From Clostridiales bacterium Firm_11 (GTDB taxonomy: Bacteria; Bacillota; Clostridia; Christensenellales; Aristaeellaceae): 34,513 bases of DNA. The stretch spans positions 1 through 34,513 of the forward strand of contig LVAQ01000029.1 of assembly GCA_001604105.1 (NCBI GenBank), given 5' to 3'. The notes under the pieces are model-generated. The model had not been told where the DNA came from and searched no databases. It was given only the letters and a program-made list of their open reading frames with translations. The translations under genes were made by a program, and so were the position numbers. Below are positions 7,787 to 16,523 of this stretch, piece by piece. Every line of letters begins with the position of its first letter. The first letter of the stretch is position 1.

Positions 7787-9034
7787 TCACGTGGCGGGCT
7801 CGTCTGCTTCAGGCGCGCAGGTTTCACAGGGGAGCCGAACATAGAACGTGTTGGTCTTGACCCCATCGGATTCCGCCCAGATGCGCCCGCCGTGTTCCCG
7901 TGCGATGCTTTGCGCGATGGAAAGCCCAAGACCATAGCCCGCAACCAGCGTACGGGATTGATCCAGCCGATAGAACCGCTCAAAAATGCTGGCGCACTCC
8001 TCGGGCGAAAGCGGAGCGCCCTCGCTGGCCACGCTGAGCAAAAGATCCCGCTTATCCTTCTTGCCTACGGCGGTCAGGGTTACTTCGATGGTGGAGAGGG
8101 GCGCGCCGTATTTGAGCGCGTTGTCCAGCAGGATATCGGTAAGCTGCCTAAGGCGCCCCGCATCACCCAGCACGGTCAGGTTTTCGGCTACATCGCTGGT
8201 CAAGGCTCGTTTTTGATCATAGACGGTGGGCTCCATCATCAGCGTTGCACTGTTGACAATAAAGCTTACATTGACCGGCTCCTTGGCGGCCAACGTCGGC
8301 TTGTTATCCGCCCGCGCCAGGGAGAGCAAATCTTCCACCAATCCCTTCATGCGCTGCCCCTCGGCACGGATGTTATCCAGACGGATCCGGTTCTTGGCAT
8401 CGGTCACCGCGCCGGAAGCGATCAGCATGTCGGTATTGGAAAGCACAACGGTCAGCGGCGTGCGCAGTTCGTGGGAAGCATCCGCCACAAACTGGCGCTG
8501 CTTTTCCCATGCGCGTTCCACGGGGTGCACCATCCAGCGGGAGAGCAGCACGCTTACCAGAAAGAATAGGCCGATGGCGCCCACGCCGATGATGCAGCTA
8601 TAGAGAATCTGTGCGTTGAGCGCATTGCGTTCCATGAGCGTATCGGTGAAGAAGTAAAACATAGCGCCGTCTTCGCCTGCTCGGCGGCGAAAGCGCAGGC
8701 TGTATTGCGAGGTCTGGCCGTAGGTCTCCTCGGTGGTATTCAGTTCCGCGATGATCGCGGTCAGCTCTTCTTCGGTCACGTAGTAGAGCTGGTTATTATA
8801 GATGGTAATATTCCCCTGCGCATCCACCGCGCCTGTGGCAAAGGGGGTGTTGATTCGCTCAGGGTCGGCGTTCTCCTTTTCTTCCATTACAGGCGGTTCC
8901 CGAAAAGCGTTCATGCTGCGGCGTTCAAAATCGCCTTTGGAGGTTAAAAACAGGGTGCCTAGAATACCCACCAAAAACAGGAACACAACACTCATCAGCA
9001 CCCAGATCACCTTTTTGCGGAGCTTCTGGATCAT
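7787..9034 (-). CDS. Membrane sensor histidine kinase of the export locus
   Basis: A 415-residue two-component kinase. Membrane segments lie at about 8-30 and 143-165. The extracytoplasmic loop between them (about 110 residues) is acidic and unlike any sensor domain I recognise. After a short RWMVHPVERAW linker comes the phosphoacceptor H188 in FVADASHELRTPL. The ATPase domain follows, with the N box DNALKYG (304-310), a degenerate G1 region SEGAPLS and G2 GYGLGLSIA. The start ATG overlaps the regulator's stop as ATGA and follows a GGAGG, so translation is coupled. The ligand is unknown; the neighbouring operon suggests it senses an envelope stress or the exported compound. Confidence 0.93.
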   Translation of the reverse strand: MIQKLRKKVIWVLMSVVFLFLVGILGTLFLTSKGDFERRSMNAFREPPVMEEKENADPERINTPFATGAVDAQGNITIYNNQLYYVTEEELTAIIAELNTTEETYGQTSQYSLRFRRRAGEDGAMFYFFTDTLMERNALNAQILYSCIIGVGAIGLFFLVSVLLSRWMVHPVERAWEKQRQFVADASHELRTPLTVVLSNTDMLIASGAVTDAKNRIRLDNIRAEGQRMKGLVEDLLSLARADNKPTLAAKEPVNVSFIVNSATLMMEPTVYDQKRALTSDVAENLTVLGDAGRLRQLTDILLDNALKYGAPLSTIEVTLTAVGKKDKRDLLLSVASEGAPLSPEECASIFERFYRLDQSRTLVAGYGLGLSIAQSIAREHGGRIWAESDGVKTNTFYVRLPCETCAPEADEPAT

Positions 9035-9708
9035 GCGGTTTCATCCTCCAATCGATAGCCAAGCCTGCGCACCACGCTGATGACCACGCTGGAGCGCAGG
9101 AGCATCAGCTTTTTCCGTAAAAAGGAGATGTAGGCTTCTACATTATTATCACCCGCATCCGTATCATACCCCCATACCTTGATGAGCAGCGTTTCCTTGG
9201 AAACGATGGTGCTGTGGTTCATCATCAGCAGCCGCATGATCTCAAGCTCGCGCGCGCTTAAGGTGAGGGCGTGTTCCCCGCAGCGCAGGGCGCCGCTGGC
9301 AGGCGTGAGGGAAAGATCCCCAAAGGTAATCTGCTCGGGCGTGATCTCACCCTGGCGGCGAATCACCGCGCGCAAACAGGCTAAGAATTCCGCGTTCTCA
9401 AAGGGTTTTGTCAGGTAGTAATCCGCGCCCAAATCCAGCCCATGCACGCGATCGTTCAAATCTCCCCGCGCGGTCAGCATTAAAACCGGGGTCTGCACCC
9501 CTTGCGCGCGCAGGCGTTTGAGCAGCGTGAAGCCATCCAGACGCGGCAGCATCACATCCAGCACAAGCGCGTCAAAAATACCGCTTAGGGCGTTATCCAG
9601 CCCGGTTTCGCCATCACGGCATATTTCCGCAGTATAACCTTCCATGCTCGCCATATCTGCCAACGTATCGGCTAGGCGGGCTTCATCCTCGATAATCAGG
9701 ATGCGCAT
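9031..9708 (-). CDS. OmpR/PhoB-family response regulator
   Basis: A 225-residue DNA-binding regulator partnered with the kinase that overlaps it by 4 bp. The receiver domain (1-115) has the acidic pocket IIEDE (5-9), phosphoacceptor D51 in LVLDVMLPRLDG, LTA at 78-80 and K101 in LTKPF. The C-terminal winged helix (about 130-222) includes LTLSARELEIMRLL, SKETLLIKVWGYD, and NNVEAYISFLRKKL and RRLGYRLE. The ATG at 9708 follows GGGAGG by 9 nt; ten in-frame codons upstream lack support. It is transcribed away from the export operon across the TTTCAGGT palindrome, which has the 11-bp direct-repeat form this family binds. Autoregulation and activation of the operon are therefore likely. Confidence 0.95.
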   Translation of the reverse strand: MRILIIEDEARLADTLADMASMEGYTAEICRDGETGLDNALSGIFDALVLDVMLPRLDGFTLLKRLRAQGVQTPVLMLTARGDLNDRVHGLDLGADYYLTKPFENAEFLACLRAVIRRQGEITPEQITFGDLSLTPASGALRCGEHALTLSARELEIMRLLMMNHSTIVSKETLLIKVWGYDTDAGDNNVEAYISFLRKKLMLLRSSVVISVVRRLGYRLEDETA

Positions 9709-9798
9709 TCTGGCGACCTCCCCTGTTTGCCGGCGCAAAAAGCGGGTTTACCCTCGCCTGTAGTGTACCATATAGAGGTACCGATGCGCCATGATCGC

Positions 9799-9879
9799 AT
9801 CATACTTGTAAAACCTGAAACGAACCTGAAAGAAAAACATCGATTCTTTCAGGTTCGTTTCAGGTTTTTGGGCTATGCT
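9799..9879. promoter_or_regulatory. Symmetric divergent promoter with response-regulator operator
   Basis: A near-perfect palindrome has 25-bp arms (9810-9834 and 9844-9868) around a 9-nt centre. Each arm contains two TTTCAGGT-like half-sites spaced 11 bp apart. On the plus strand the inner-to-outer half-sites end at 9865, then 8 nt, then TATGCT (9874-9879). On the minus strand they end at 9813, then 8 nt, then TATGAT (9804-9799). Neither promoter has a recognisable -35 box; the outer half-site sits where it would be. This is the layout expected of promoters activated by an OmpR-type regulator binding direct repeats. That the local regulator binds here is inference. Confidence 0.75.
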
Positions 9880-9958
9880 TCTTTGCGTGGGGCAGACGGA
9901 CACAGCGCCGTAAGAATACCACAAGCGCAAAATGCGCACAGGGAAAGGTGATAGCACG

Positions 9959-11224
9959 ATGCCGGAACACAAGCTAACCAAGAAACGGGTCAAACGTACG
10001 CTCAAATGGATTTTGGCCGCGCTTGCGCTGGCCATCATCGCGGCGCTGTTATGGGTCATCCTTGCGCCCATGCTCGCATCGGGCACAGCGGAAACATACC
10101 AAAGCTATACCGTGGAGACAGGCGATATCTCCACAGTGTACAGCTTCAGCGCAACGCTCAGCGTCAAGAAATCGGAAACGTTCACCGCCAGCGAAACCAG
10201 CACGGTGCGTACGATCTACGTACAAAGCGGCGATACGGTGCAAAAGGGTGACCAGCTGATGCAGCTGTCCACGGGGGAGATGTTCATCGCCAGCTTTGAA
10301 GGCGTGGTCAATGAGATTCGCGTCAAAGCAGGGGATTGGCTATGGCCGAACTTCTCGGTTTTGCAGGTGAGTGATTTGGTAAACCTGAAGGTTTCCATGG
10401 ATGTGGATGAGTACGATGTGGAAAAACTCTCCGTAGGGCAAAGCTGTACGGTGGAGGTGATTTCTCTGGGGGTCACCTTTGAAACTGAAATCGCGCACAT
10501 TAACCGCGTGAGCCAATCCTCCGGCACAGTGGCTTACTATAGTGTCACCTGTGATTTGACCGTGCCGGAAACCATCTTGCCGGGCATGCAGGCTACCGTA
10601 ACGGTTCCTGCCGAGGAAGCCCTACAGGTGACCACGCTCAGCATGGCCGCGATTGCCTTTGACGAGGACGAGGCGCCCTATGTGCTCATGAAGGACAGCA
10701 GCGGTACCTACATCAGGCATTCCATTGAGCTGGGCATCAGCGATGGCATGAAGGTGGCGGTAGTAAGCGGCCTGACGCCCGGGGAAACCGTTTATGCCCT
10801 CAGCGGCGAGGAGAGCGCACAAAGCACCTTGACCCTCACGGATATCTATACCTATCTGTTTGGGAAAAAGACGGTAATCAACGATATGACCAGCGTCGGC
10901 GGCGGGCGTGGTGAAATGCCTGACTTCAGCGCGGAAGGCATGACCATGCCGGAGGGCAGCACCGAGGACATGCCCATGCCGGACTTTGACGCCGCCAGCA
11001 TGCAGGCGCCCGGCGACAGCCAAACCCTCACCACGGGCGATGCCCAGACGGATGAGGAAACCGCGGCTGCGGATACGCAAACCCAAGCACAGGCGGCACA
11101 GGGCGACCTCGCAGGCGATGCAACTTCCAGTGGCATACCGGACGGGCAGGCAAGTAAGGAAGCAATACGCGACACGCAGCCAACCGCGGCAACGGATGGA
11201 GAAGGAGAAACCGATGTGCAATAG
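9959..11224 (+). CDS. Membrane-anchored HlyD/MacA-type adaptor 1
   Basis: A 421-residue membrane-fusion-type adaptor, first gene of the export operon. A basic N-terminus is followed by one membrane anchor (about 16-40). Residues 50-130 form the barrel-sandwich (lipoyl-like) region, with VRTIYVQSGDTVQKGDQLMQL and VNEIRVKAGDW. A beta-barrel portion follows (DEYDVEKLSVGQ and LPGMQATVTVP), then a membrane-proximal domain (240-280). The long coiled hairpin of Gram-negative adaptors is absent, as in YknX-like proteins. Residues 313-350 are Met/Pro/Asp-rich and 351-421 are acidic and Gln/Thr-rich, apparently disordered. The start at 9959 follows AAAGGTG. It is a paralog of the gene at 15479 and overlaps the next gene by 11 bp. 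Confidence 0.9.
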   Translation: MPEHKLTKKRVKRTLKWILAALALAIIAALLWVILAPMLASGTAETYQSYTVETGDISTVYSFSATLSVKKSETFTASETSTVRTIYVQSGDTVQKGDQLMQLSTGEMFIASFEGVVNEIRVKAGDWLWPNFSVLQVSDLVNLKVSMDVDEYDVEKLSVGQSCTVEVISLGVTFETEIAHINRVSQSSGTVAYYSVTCDLTVPETILPGMQATVTVPAEEALQVTTLSMAAIAFDEDEAPYVLMKDSSGTYIRHSIELGISDGMKVAVVSGLTPGETVYALSGEESAQSTLTLTDIYTYLFGKKTVINDMTSVGGGRGEMPDFSAEGMTMPEGSTEDMPMPDFDAASMQAPGDSQTLTTGDAQTDEETAAADTQTQAQAAQGDLAGDATSSGIPDGQASKEAIRDTQPTAATDGEGETDVQ

Positions 11225-12293
11225 GCACATGGCGTTGGCACTTGTAATGACGCTGTTTATGGTGCCTGCCGTGGCACTGGCGCAGGAGTCGTTTGAAGGG
11301 ATTGTGGCGGCGGGGGATACCCTTGCCATCACCGCGCCCTTCGGCGGCACGGTCGAGGCGATCACGCTTCGCGAGGGGGCGTTGATCCACCAGGGGGATA
11401 CGGTGGCAAGCATAGCCACCACCAAAACGGTTGCGCCGGTGGACGGCACGGTGCGCGGCATCTTCGCCGATGCGGGGGACACACTTTCGCAGACCACGGT
11501 GCTTTACATCGCGCCGCTGAGCAAATATACCGTCACTTGTACCATCGGGGACGCGTATGACAGCGTTGAAAATACCTATGTGACCCTTGGGGAGAAGGTG
11601 TACATCAGGTGTAAGCCGGATGGCACTCACAAGGCGGAGGGCATCGTGACCGCTGTGGACGGCGCCAGCTTTACTGTTATGACCACCGCGGGTGAACTGT
11701 ACCTAGAGGAGACCGTCTATATTTACCGCAGCAGTGCTTATACCTATAAAAGCCGTATTGGAAGCGGTCAGGTAGCGCGTACGGTGGAATTGGCCATCAC
11801 GGCCAGCGGGAGTTTGCTTTCCTTAGCCGTTGCCGATGGCGATGCGGTTGAGCGCGGGCAGTTGCTCTTTGAAACCGTGGATGGCGAGCTGGATGCGAGT
11901 GTAGCCGATACGTCGGATATCAAGGCGTCGGCTGCCGGTGTGGTGGCAGCGGTCAACGTGAAGGCGGGGCAGTCCATACAGCAGGGGGATGTAATCGCCA
12001 CGCTGTATCCGAAAGGGAGTTACGTGATCGAGTTTGCCATTCAGGAGGATCTGCTGAGCACTGTAAGCATCGGAGACGGCGCAAGCATTACCTTCCTGTG
12101 GAAGGAAGAACAGGCGCAGAGCCTGCGTGGCACAGTCACAGGCATAAGCTATGTGTCTGTGGCCGATACGGTACAAACCGAGGATGGCGAGGCCGCCGCT
12201 GATTCGCAGACGGTGGAATATATTGGATACATCAGCTTTGATGCGACGGCGGATGTGCGTTTGGGCATGAGCGTAACGGTTACTGTGGATTGA
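11214..12293 (+). CDS. Secreted HlyD-like adaptor 1
   Basis: A 359-residue protein with a signal peptide (MALALVMTLFMVPAVALA, likely cleaved after residue 23) and no other membrane segment. It has two lipoyl-like half-motifs, GTVEAITLREGALIHQGDTV (45-64) and AGVVAAVNVKAGQSIQQGDV (241-260). Between them is a barrel-like insert, and the C-terminus ends in LGMSVTVTV as in membrane-fusion proteins. The ATG at 11214 follows AAGGAG by 6 nt and lies inside the end of adaptor 1. A paralog with the same layout ends the operon (18461). A soluble, apparently unanchored adaptor is unusual in a one-membrane cell; it probably assembles on the anchored adaptor, which is inference. Confidence 0.82.
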   Translation: MCNRHMALALVMTLFMVPAVALAQESFEGIVAAGDTLAITAPFGGTVEAITLREGALIHQGDTVASIATTKTVAPVDGTVRGIFADAGDTLSQTTVLYIAPLSKYTVTCTIGDAYDSVENTYVTLGEKVYIRCKPDGTHKAEGIVTAVDGASFTVMTTAGELYLEETVYIYRSSAYTYKSRIGSGQVARTVELAITASGSLLSLAVADGDAVERGQLLFETVDGELDASVADTSDIKASAAGVVAAVNVKAGQSIQQGDVIATLYPKGSYVIEFAIQEDLLSTVSIGDGASITFLWKEEQAQSLRGTVTGISYVSVADTVQTEDGEAAADSQTVEYIGYISFDATADVRLGMSVTVTVD

Positions 12294-12314
12294 TGTGGAT
12301 CAAGGGGGATCGGT

Positions 12315-15300
12315 ATGAAAAGGATCATCGCGTGCGTATTAGCGCTTTGCATGGTGGCAGGCACATTTCTTGCCTTTGCGGAAACCGCGGCGGAAACGCC
12401 CACGCCGGAGGCGACGGAAACAAGCCAGGCAACACAGACAGAAAGAACGCAAACAACAGCGCCCACGGCAGCTGCAACGCAGGCGTCGGAGCCTTCGACG
12501 GCAAGCAGTACGCCTTCTGCGGAGACAACGACTTCATCGAATGATGCGGGCGGTACGTCCACGGGCACACCCGCAGCGACAACGGCGTCATCGACCGATG
12601 CGGGCGGTACGTCCACGAATACACCCGCGGCGGATGAGGGTCAGGCAAACGAGACGGAAACACCATCCGTGGAAGCTGATTCGACGCCGGGGGATGACCA
12701 AAGCGCCGCAGATAGCGGCGAGGCTACCGCCGCACCCGAAGCGACGCCGGATCAAACGCCTACGGCAGAGGCATCGGAGACCGCCGCGCCCTCTGCGCAA
12801 GCAGATACCGTACCTGCGACGGAGGCGGATGTAGGGCATGGGCCGGCATGGATCGCGGAAGGTGCGCACAGACGCTATGGTGATTTGGAAGAACTGTTGC
12901 CCATCGCCATGGGAAACGGGGCGACGATTATGCTATGCACCACAGAGGTGTTGGCGCTTTCGGGCTACAGCATTGAGGATGTGCGCGCCGTTTCTTTCGG
13001 GGTCGATAAAGAGGCGCTTGGAGACTATGCCGATGGACGCTCGGTGCGCATTTCTTCGGAAGCGCCAAACGGAAGCCGCGCGCTGCGCGTGGTGTACATT
13101 TGGGCGGGGCTTTCCGGCGGAAGTTCCTCCGCAGGCGGTGCAGAGGGTTCGGAATCATCGGAGGTGGACAGCATGCCTGCTGTGAATATGCTGGTCAGGG
13201 CGGAGGGCTTCTCATCGGATGGCCCCAGCAAGCCCAGTTTCACGCTCACCGCTTATCCGGCGCTGAGCGAGGGCATGACCTTCGCCGTAAGTGTGAATGG
13301 CGGCGCAGCGCAGGCCATTGGCAGTGACCGATACACGCCTGCCGCGTCGGGCAGTTACTATTTTGCCATCCTTGACGCTACGGGCGCCGAGGCGGCTCGC
13401 TCCATCACCTATCAGCTGGAATATGGAGAGCCGGTGAACACGCAGGAACCCGCAAACGGCGAGGATAGCGAGCAACCGGCGATAGATGGCGATACGACTG
13501 ATGCCCCGCAGGATGAATTGCTCACCCAGGAGGACGTCGCCCAAACAGTGACCCCGGAGCAGGCATACGAGGAGATTGCCGCGCCGGAAATCACCGTGCG
13601 TGCCTACGATTATGCCGAAGGGATTGAATCTTCGCTAACCCCAAGCTTTTCGCTTTCCGGCGCGCCTGTAGGCAGCGGGTACAGCTATGGATTATCGCTC
13701 AACGGCGCTGCAATGAAGCGGCTTGCGGGAGATACCTACACCGCTGTGGATAGCGGAGAATATACCCTGCAATTCTATTTGCTGGCCGAGGATGGCAGCA
13801 TTGTGGATCAATCCGCCGTGTATCATGTGATTTTGAACTTCACAGAAGCGGCACAAACGGGGGACGCGTGGATGATGCTGGACGGCAAACGCGTCTATGG
13901 CTCCTTATCTTCGCTGCTGCGGCATGCGCAGGGCGGGCAGACCATCTACATCCTTACGGGCGCGGTGCTCAGCGTGACCAACACCGCCAAGCTGGCGGCC
14001 GTGAATCTGGCGCCCGATCCAGAGCATTATGGCTCGGAGTTTGGGGTGGTGACATCCGCGACCAGTCCGGATGGCGCGAAGAGCGACGGGGTGATGTATG
14101 TATGGATCGGGGTGGATGTGGATGACGCTTCCACGAAGGACCTTGACCTGCCCACGGCGACCAGCTTCACGGTAGATCGCGTTACCATCGGCTCGCGCAC
14201 GCTGGCCAACAACCTGTGGGTCAACGGCAAGGACGCGCTGCGCTTCATCATTACCGATACGGTTACCACCAATACGTATGCTTATGAGATTTCGGTAGAT
14301 GGCGGCGTGACATTCCAAACCTTTGGCGAAGGCAGGACGCTGGGCAGCCTGAGCCCATCCCTGATCAGTGGCAGCAGCTACAATGTGGTTTTCCGGGTAA
14401 CTGCGACCACGGATCCCCTCAACACCTATACCACAGGCGTCTATGCGCTCAAATATGATTCGGTCAGCCCGACGCTGCTATGCAGGGCAGGTGCGGATGG
14501 CACCCTCACCTTTTACGCGGGGGATTCGATCAGCGGCTTTAGCGGCACGGGCGGCAATGTGACCTTCAATGCCACGGCGGATCCCATCAGTTGGGTCGCG
14601 CAGCTTACGTACCAGGGCGATGGGGTTTATACCTACGCAGTGCGCTACGATACTGCCGGGGTTATCGCCGCGGGCACATTGGCCGTACGGGACAGCGCCA
14701 ATAATGTGACCGTCTGGAATGAAGATATTACCATCGACCCCAACCAGGGAGGGCAAGGCGGCGGCGGCGCAGGTGCGGGCGGCGGCGGTGGCGGCAGATT
14801 CAGCGCCGGTGGACAGACTTACCGCGTGGTGTACCATTCCGCCTCCACCTATGACGCGGTGATCGCCTACGGCGGGGTTGCCATGACCATTGGCGATGGC
14901 GCTATGGAAGTGCTCACCATGGGGGATGAAACACTGCCCCTGATGCTCGCGCAGGCAGGCGCAGGAGGCGCCAGCGCCTTTTGGGCAAGCCTGGCAGCCT
15001 GGGGAGATGCGCAGGGGACATCGGTCGAGCTTTCTAACGAGGACGATGTGAGCTGGGATACGCTGGTGCTGACCGCCGCGCAAGCGCAAAGCAGTCAGGG
15101 CACCTATACGTGGACATTTGACGGCACGCTGCCCCGCACGTTACTGGCAAGCGGACTGAACCACATGGTTTTCACCGTGGGCGAACAAGCGGTAACGCTG
15201 CCTACGGCGGGCTTCATCGGGGGCGTGCGTTACGCCATGTATCGCTCGGCAGGGCTGGTAAGCAAGGATTTCCAGTACACGCTCCAGATGGATGCGAGCG

Positions 15301-15467
15301 GGGCTTTCTCCCTTTGGGTAACGGTACAGGGGGAAACCTTCTCCTTGACCGATGATGTAAACAGTGACTTTTACTATTTTGATGTAGACAGCGGCACGCT
15401 GACCACCCTGGAATCGACTTCGGACGAAGCGACAGCCAGTGCGGCCAGCACAAGCCGGCTCGGATGA
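12315..15467 (+). CDS. Large modular secreted protein of the export operon, unknown function
   Basis: A 1050-residue protein I cannot assign to a named family. Residues 1-22 are a signal peptide. Residues 23-172 are Thr/Ala/Glu/Ser/Pro-rich, wall-spanning or disordered. Two related modules with a W and a G-L-LL pattern lie at about 178-265 and 517-600. Ig-like beta modules lie at about 295-372, 424-510 and 615-715; the first two share FSL/FTL, SxNG, YT and SGxYxF features. A further beta segment spans 716-808, a Gly-rich hinge 809-835, and a beta-rich C-terminal domain 836-1028. No LPXTG, S-layer or membrane anchor was seen. GGGGGA lies 5 nt before the ATG. It sits between the two adaptor sets, so it may be a substrate, a surface receptor or a structural partner. 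Confidence 0.85.
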   Translation: MKRIIACVLALCMVAGTFLAFAETAAETPTPEATETSQATQTERTQTTAPTAAATQASEPSTASSTPSAETTTSSNDAGGTSTGTPAATTASSTDAGGTSTNTPAADEGQANETETPSVEADSTPGDDQSAADSGEATAAPEATPDQTPTAEASETAAPSAQADTVPATEADVGHGPAWIAEGAHRRYGDLEELLPIAMGNGATIMLCTTEVLALSGYSIEDVRAVSFGVDKEALGDYADGRSVRISSEAPNGSRALRVVYIWAGLSGGSSSAGGAEGSESSEVDSMPAVNMLVRAEGFSSDGPSKPSFTLTAYPALSEGMTFAVSVNGGAAQAIGSDRYTPAASGSYYFAILDATGAEAARSITYQLEYGEPVNTQEPANGEDSEQPAIDGDTTDAPQDELLTQEDVAQTVTPEQAYEEIAAPEITVRAYDYAEGIESSLTPSFSLSGAPVGSGYSYGLSLNGAAMKRLAGDTYTAVDSGEYTLQFYLLAEDGSIVDQSAVYHVILNFTEAAQTGDAWMMLDGKRVYGSLSSLLRHAQGGQTIYILTGAVLSVTNTAKLAAVNLAPDPEHYGSEFGVVTSATSPDGAKSDGVMYVWIGVDVDDASTKDLDLPTATSFTVDRVTIGSRTLANNLWVNGKDALRFIITDTVTTNTYAYEISVDGGVTFQTFGEGRTLGSLSPSLISGSSYNVVFRVTATTDPLNTYTTGVYALKYDSVSPTLLCRAGADGTLTFYAGDSISGFSGTGGNVTFNATADPISWVAQLTYQGDGVYTYAVRYDTAGVIAAGTLAVRDSANNVTVWNEDITIDPNQGGQGGGGAGAGGGGGGRFSAGGQTYRVVYHSASTYDAVIAYGGVAMTIGDGAMEVLTMGDETLPLMLAQAGAGGASAFWASLAAWGDAQGTSVELSNEDDVSWDTLVLTAAQAQSSQGTYTWTFDGTLPRTLLASGLNHMVFTVGEQAVTLPTAGFIGGVRYAMYRSAGLVSKDFQYTLQMDASGAFSLWVTVQGETFSLTDDVNSDFYYFDVDSGTLTTLESTSDEATASAASTSRLG
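12534..12632 (+). repeat. Two-copy 54-bp in-frame direct repeat in the low-complexity region
   Basis: Positions 12534-12578 and 12588-12632 match closely, sharing GATGCGGGCGGTACGTCC (from 12543 and 12597). They encode the 18-residue unit SS-N/T-DAGGTSTxTPAA twice. Because the unit is a multiple of three, copy number could change without breaking the frame. Confidence 0.75.
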
Positions 15468-15478
15468 GGTGTGACAGC

Positions 15479-16507
15479 ATGACGGAAACAGAAAAGGGAA
15501 AACTGGCAAAGGGCAAGCGGCGCGCACGCCGTATACGGAAACTGATCACGTGGCTGGTGATTCTGGCGCTGCTGGGCGGCGCGCTATACTTCTTTGTCTG
15601 GCCGGGGTTGAGCGCCGGAGCCACCACCACCTATGGACAATACAGCGCATCGCGCGGGAGCATATCCAACGCCATGAGCTTCAGCGGTACCATCAGCGTT
15701 GTTAACAACGAAACCCTCACCTCGGAGAACGCGGCCACGGTGCGCCGCATCTATGTAGCCGAGGGAGAAAAGGTGACAGCGAACCAAAGGCTGATGCGGC
15801 TCTCGGATGGTACGCTGATCAAAGCCAGCTTTGACGGGGAAGTCAATGAACTATCCGTAGCCGAAGGCGACGAGGTGGGCGCAAACGCAAGCTTGATCCA
15901 AATCGTGGATTTTGAGAACCTGAAGGTGAGCATGCGTGTGGATGAATACTCCGTAGCCAAGCTTTATGTGGGGCAGGAATGTGATATCACGGTAACGGCG
16001 CTGTCCCAAACGGTGGAAAGCACGATATCGCACATCAACCGCATCGCTGCCGGCGGCGGCGCTACGGCATACTACACCGTGACGGCCGAGTTTGCCGCTA
16101 CCAGCGCAGTGCTTCCGGGCATGGCGGTCACCGTGACCATCCCCGAGGAAGAGGCCAATGATGTGATTATCCTCAACCGTGATGCCTTGAGCTTCAGCAT
16201 GGGTAACAATGCCTATGTGCTCATGAAGGATGAATCGGGTGAGATGCAGGAGACGGCCGTTACGCTGGGCGTAAGCAATGATCGCTTTATTGAGATCACC
16301 AGCGGCTTGAACGAAGGGGATACCGTCTATGTGGTGGTGGATAACACCACGGAGAGCTCGAGCGGTCTGGCTAGCTTGTTCAGCTCTTTGACAGGCTCAA
16401 CGGAAACAACCACGCAAACCAACTCCATGCCTAATATGGGCAGCGGCATGGGTGGCGGCAATTTTGGTGGCGGTAATTTCAGTGGCGGCGCTCCCAGTAT
16501 GCGCTGA
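15479..16507 (+). CDS. Membrane-anchored HlyD/MacA-type adaptor 2
   Basis: A 342-residue paralog of adaptor 1. A very basic N-terminus (KGKRRARRIRK) precedes one membrane anchor (about 22-42). The lipoyl-like region includes VRRIYVAEGEKVTANQRLMRL and VNELSVAEGDEVGANASL (about 88-140). Barrel and proximal domains follow, with LPGMAVTVTIP and the shared NNAYVLMKDESG block that adaptor 1 has as APYVLMKDSSG. The tail (315-342) is Met/Gly/Asn-rich. GAGGTG (15466-15471) lies 7 nt before the ATG at 15479. Another in-frame ATG at 15464 overlaps the preceding stop as ATGA but lacks a ribosome binding site. It sits directly before the ABC ATPase gene and is the more conventional partner of the transporter. 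Confidence 0.9.
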   Translation: MTETEKGKLAKGKRRARRIRKLITWLVILALLGGALYFFVWPGLSAGATTTYGQYSASRGSISNAMSFSGTISVVNNETLTSENAATVRRIYVAEGEKVTANQRLMRLSDGTLIKASFDGEVNELSVAEGDEVGANASLIQIVDFENLKVSMRVDEYSVAKLYVGQECDITVTALSQTVESTISHINRIAAGGGATAYYTVTAEFAATSAVLPGMAVTVTIPEEEANDVIILNRDALSFSMGNNAYVLMKDESGEMQETAVTLGVSNDRFIEITSGLNEGDTVYVVVDNTTESSSGLASLFSSLTGSTETTTQTNSMPNMGSGMGGGNFGGGNFSGGAPSMR

Positions 16508-16523
16508 CGGGGGAGTAAAGGAC

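Noticed and set aside
15464..15478. Alternative ATG start of anchored adaptor 2 overlapping the preceding stop
   Set aside because: No ribosome binding site precedes it, whereas the ATG at 15479 has GAGGTG at the right distance.
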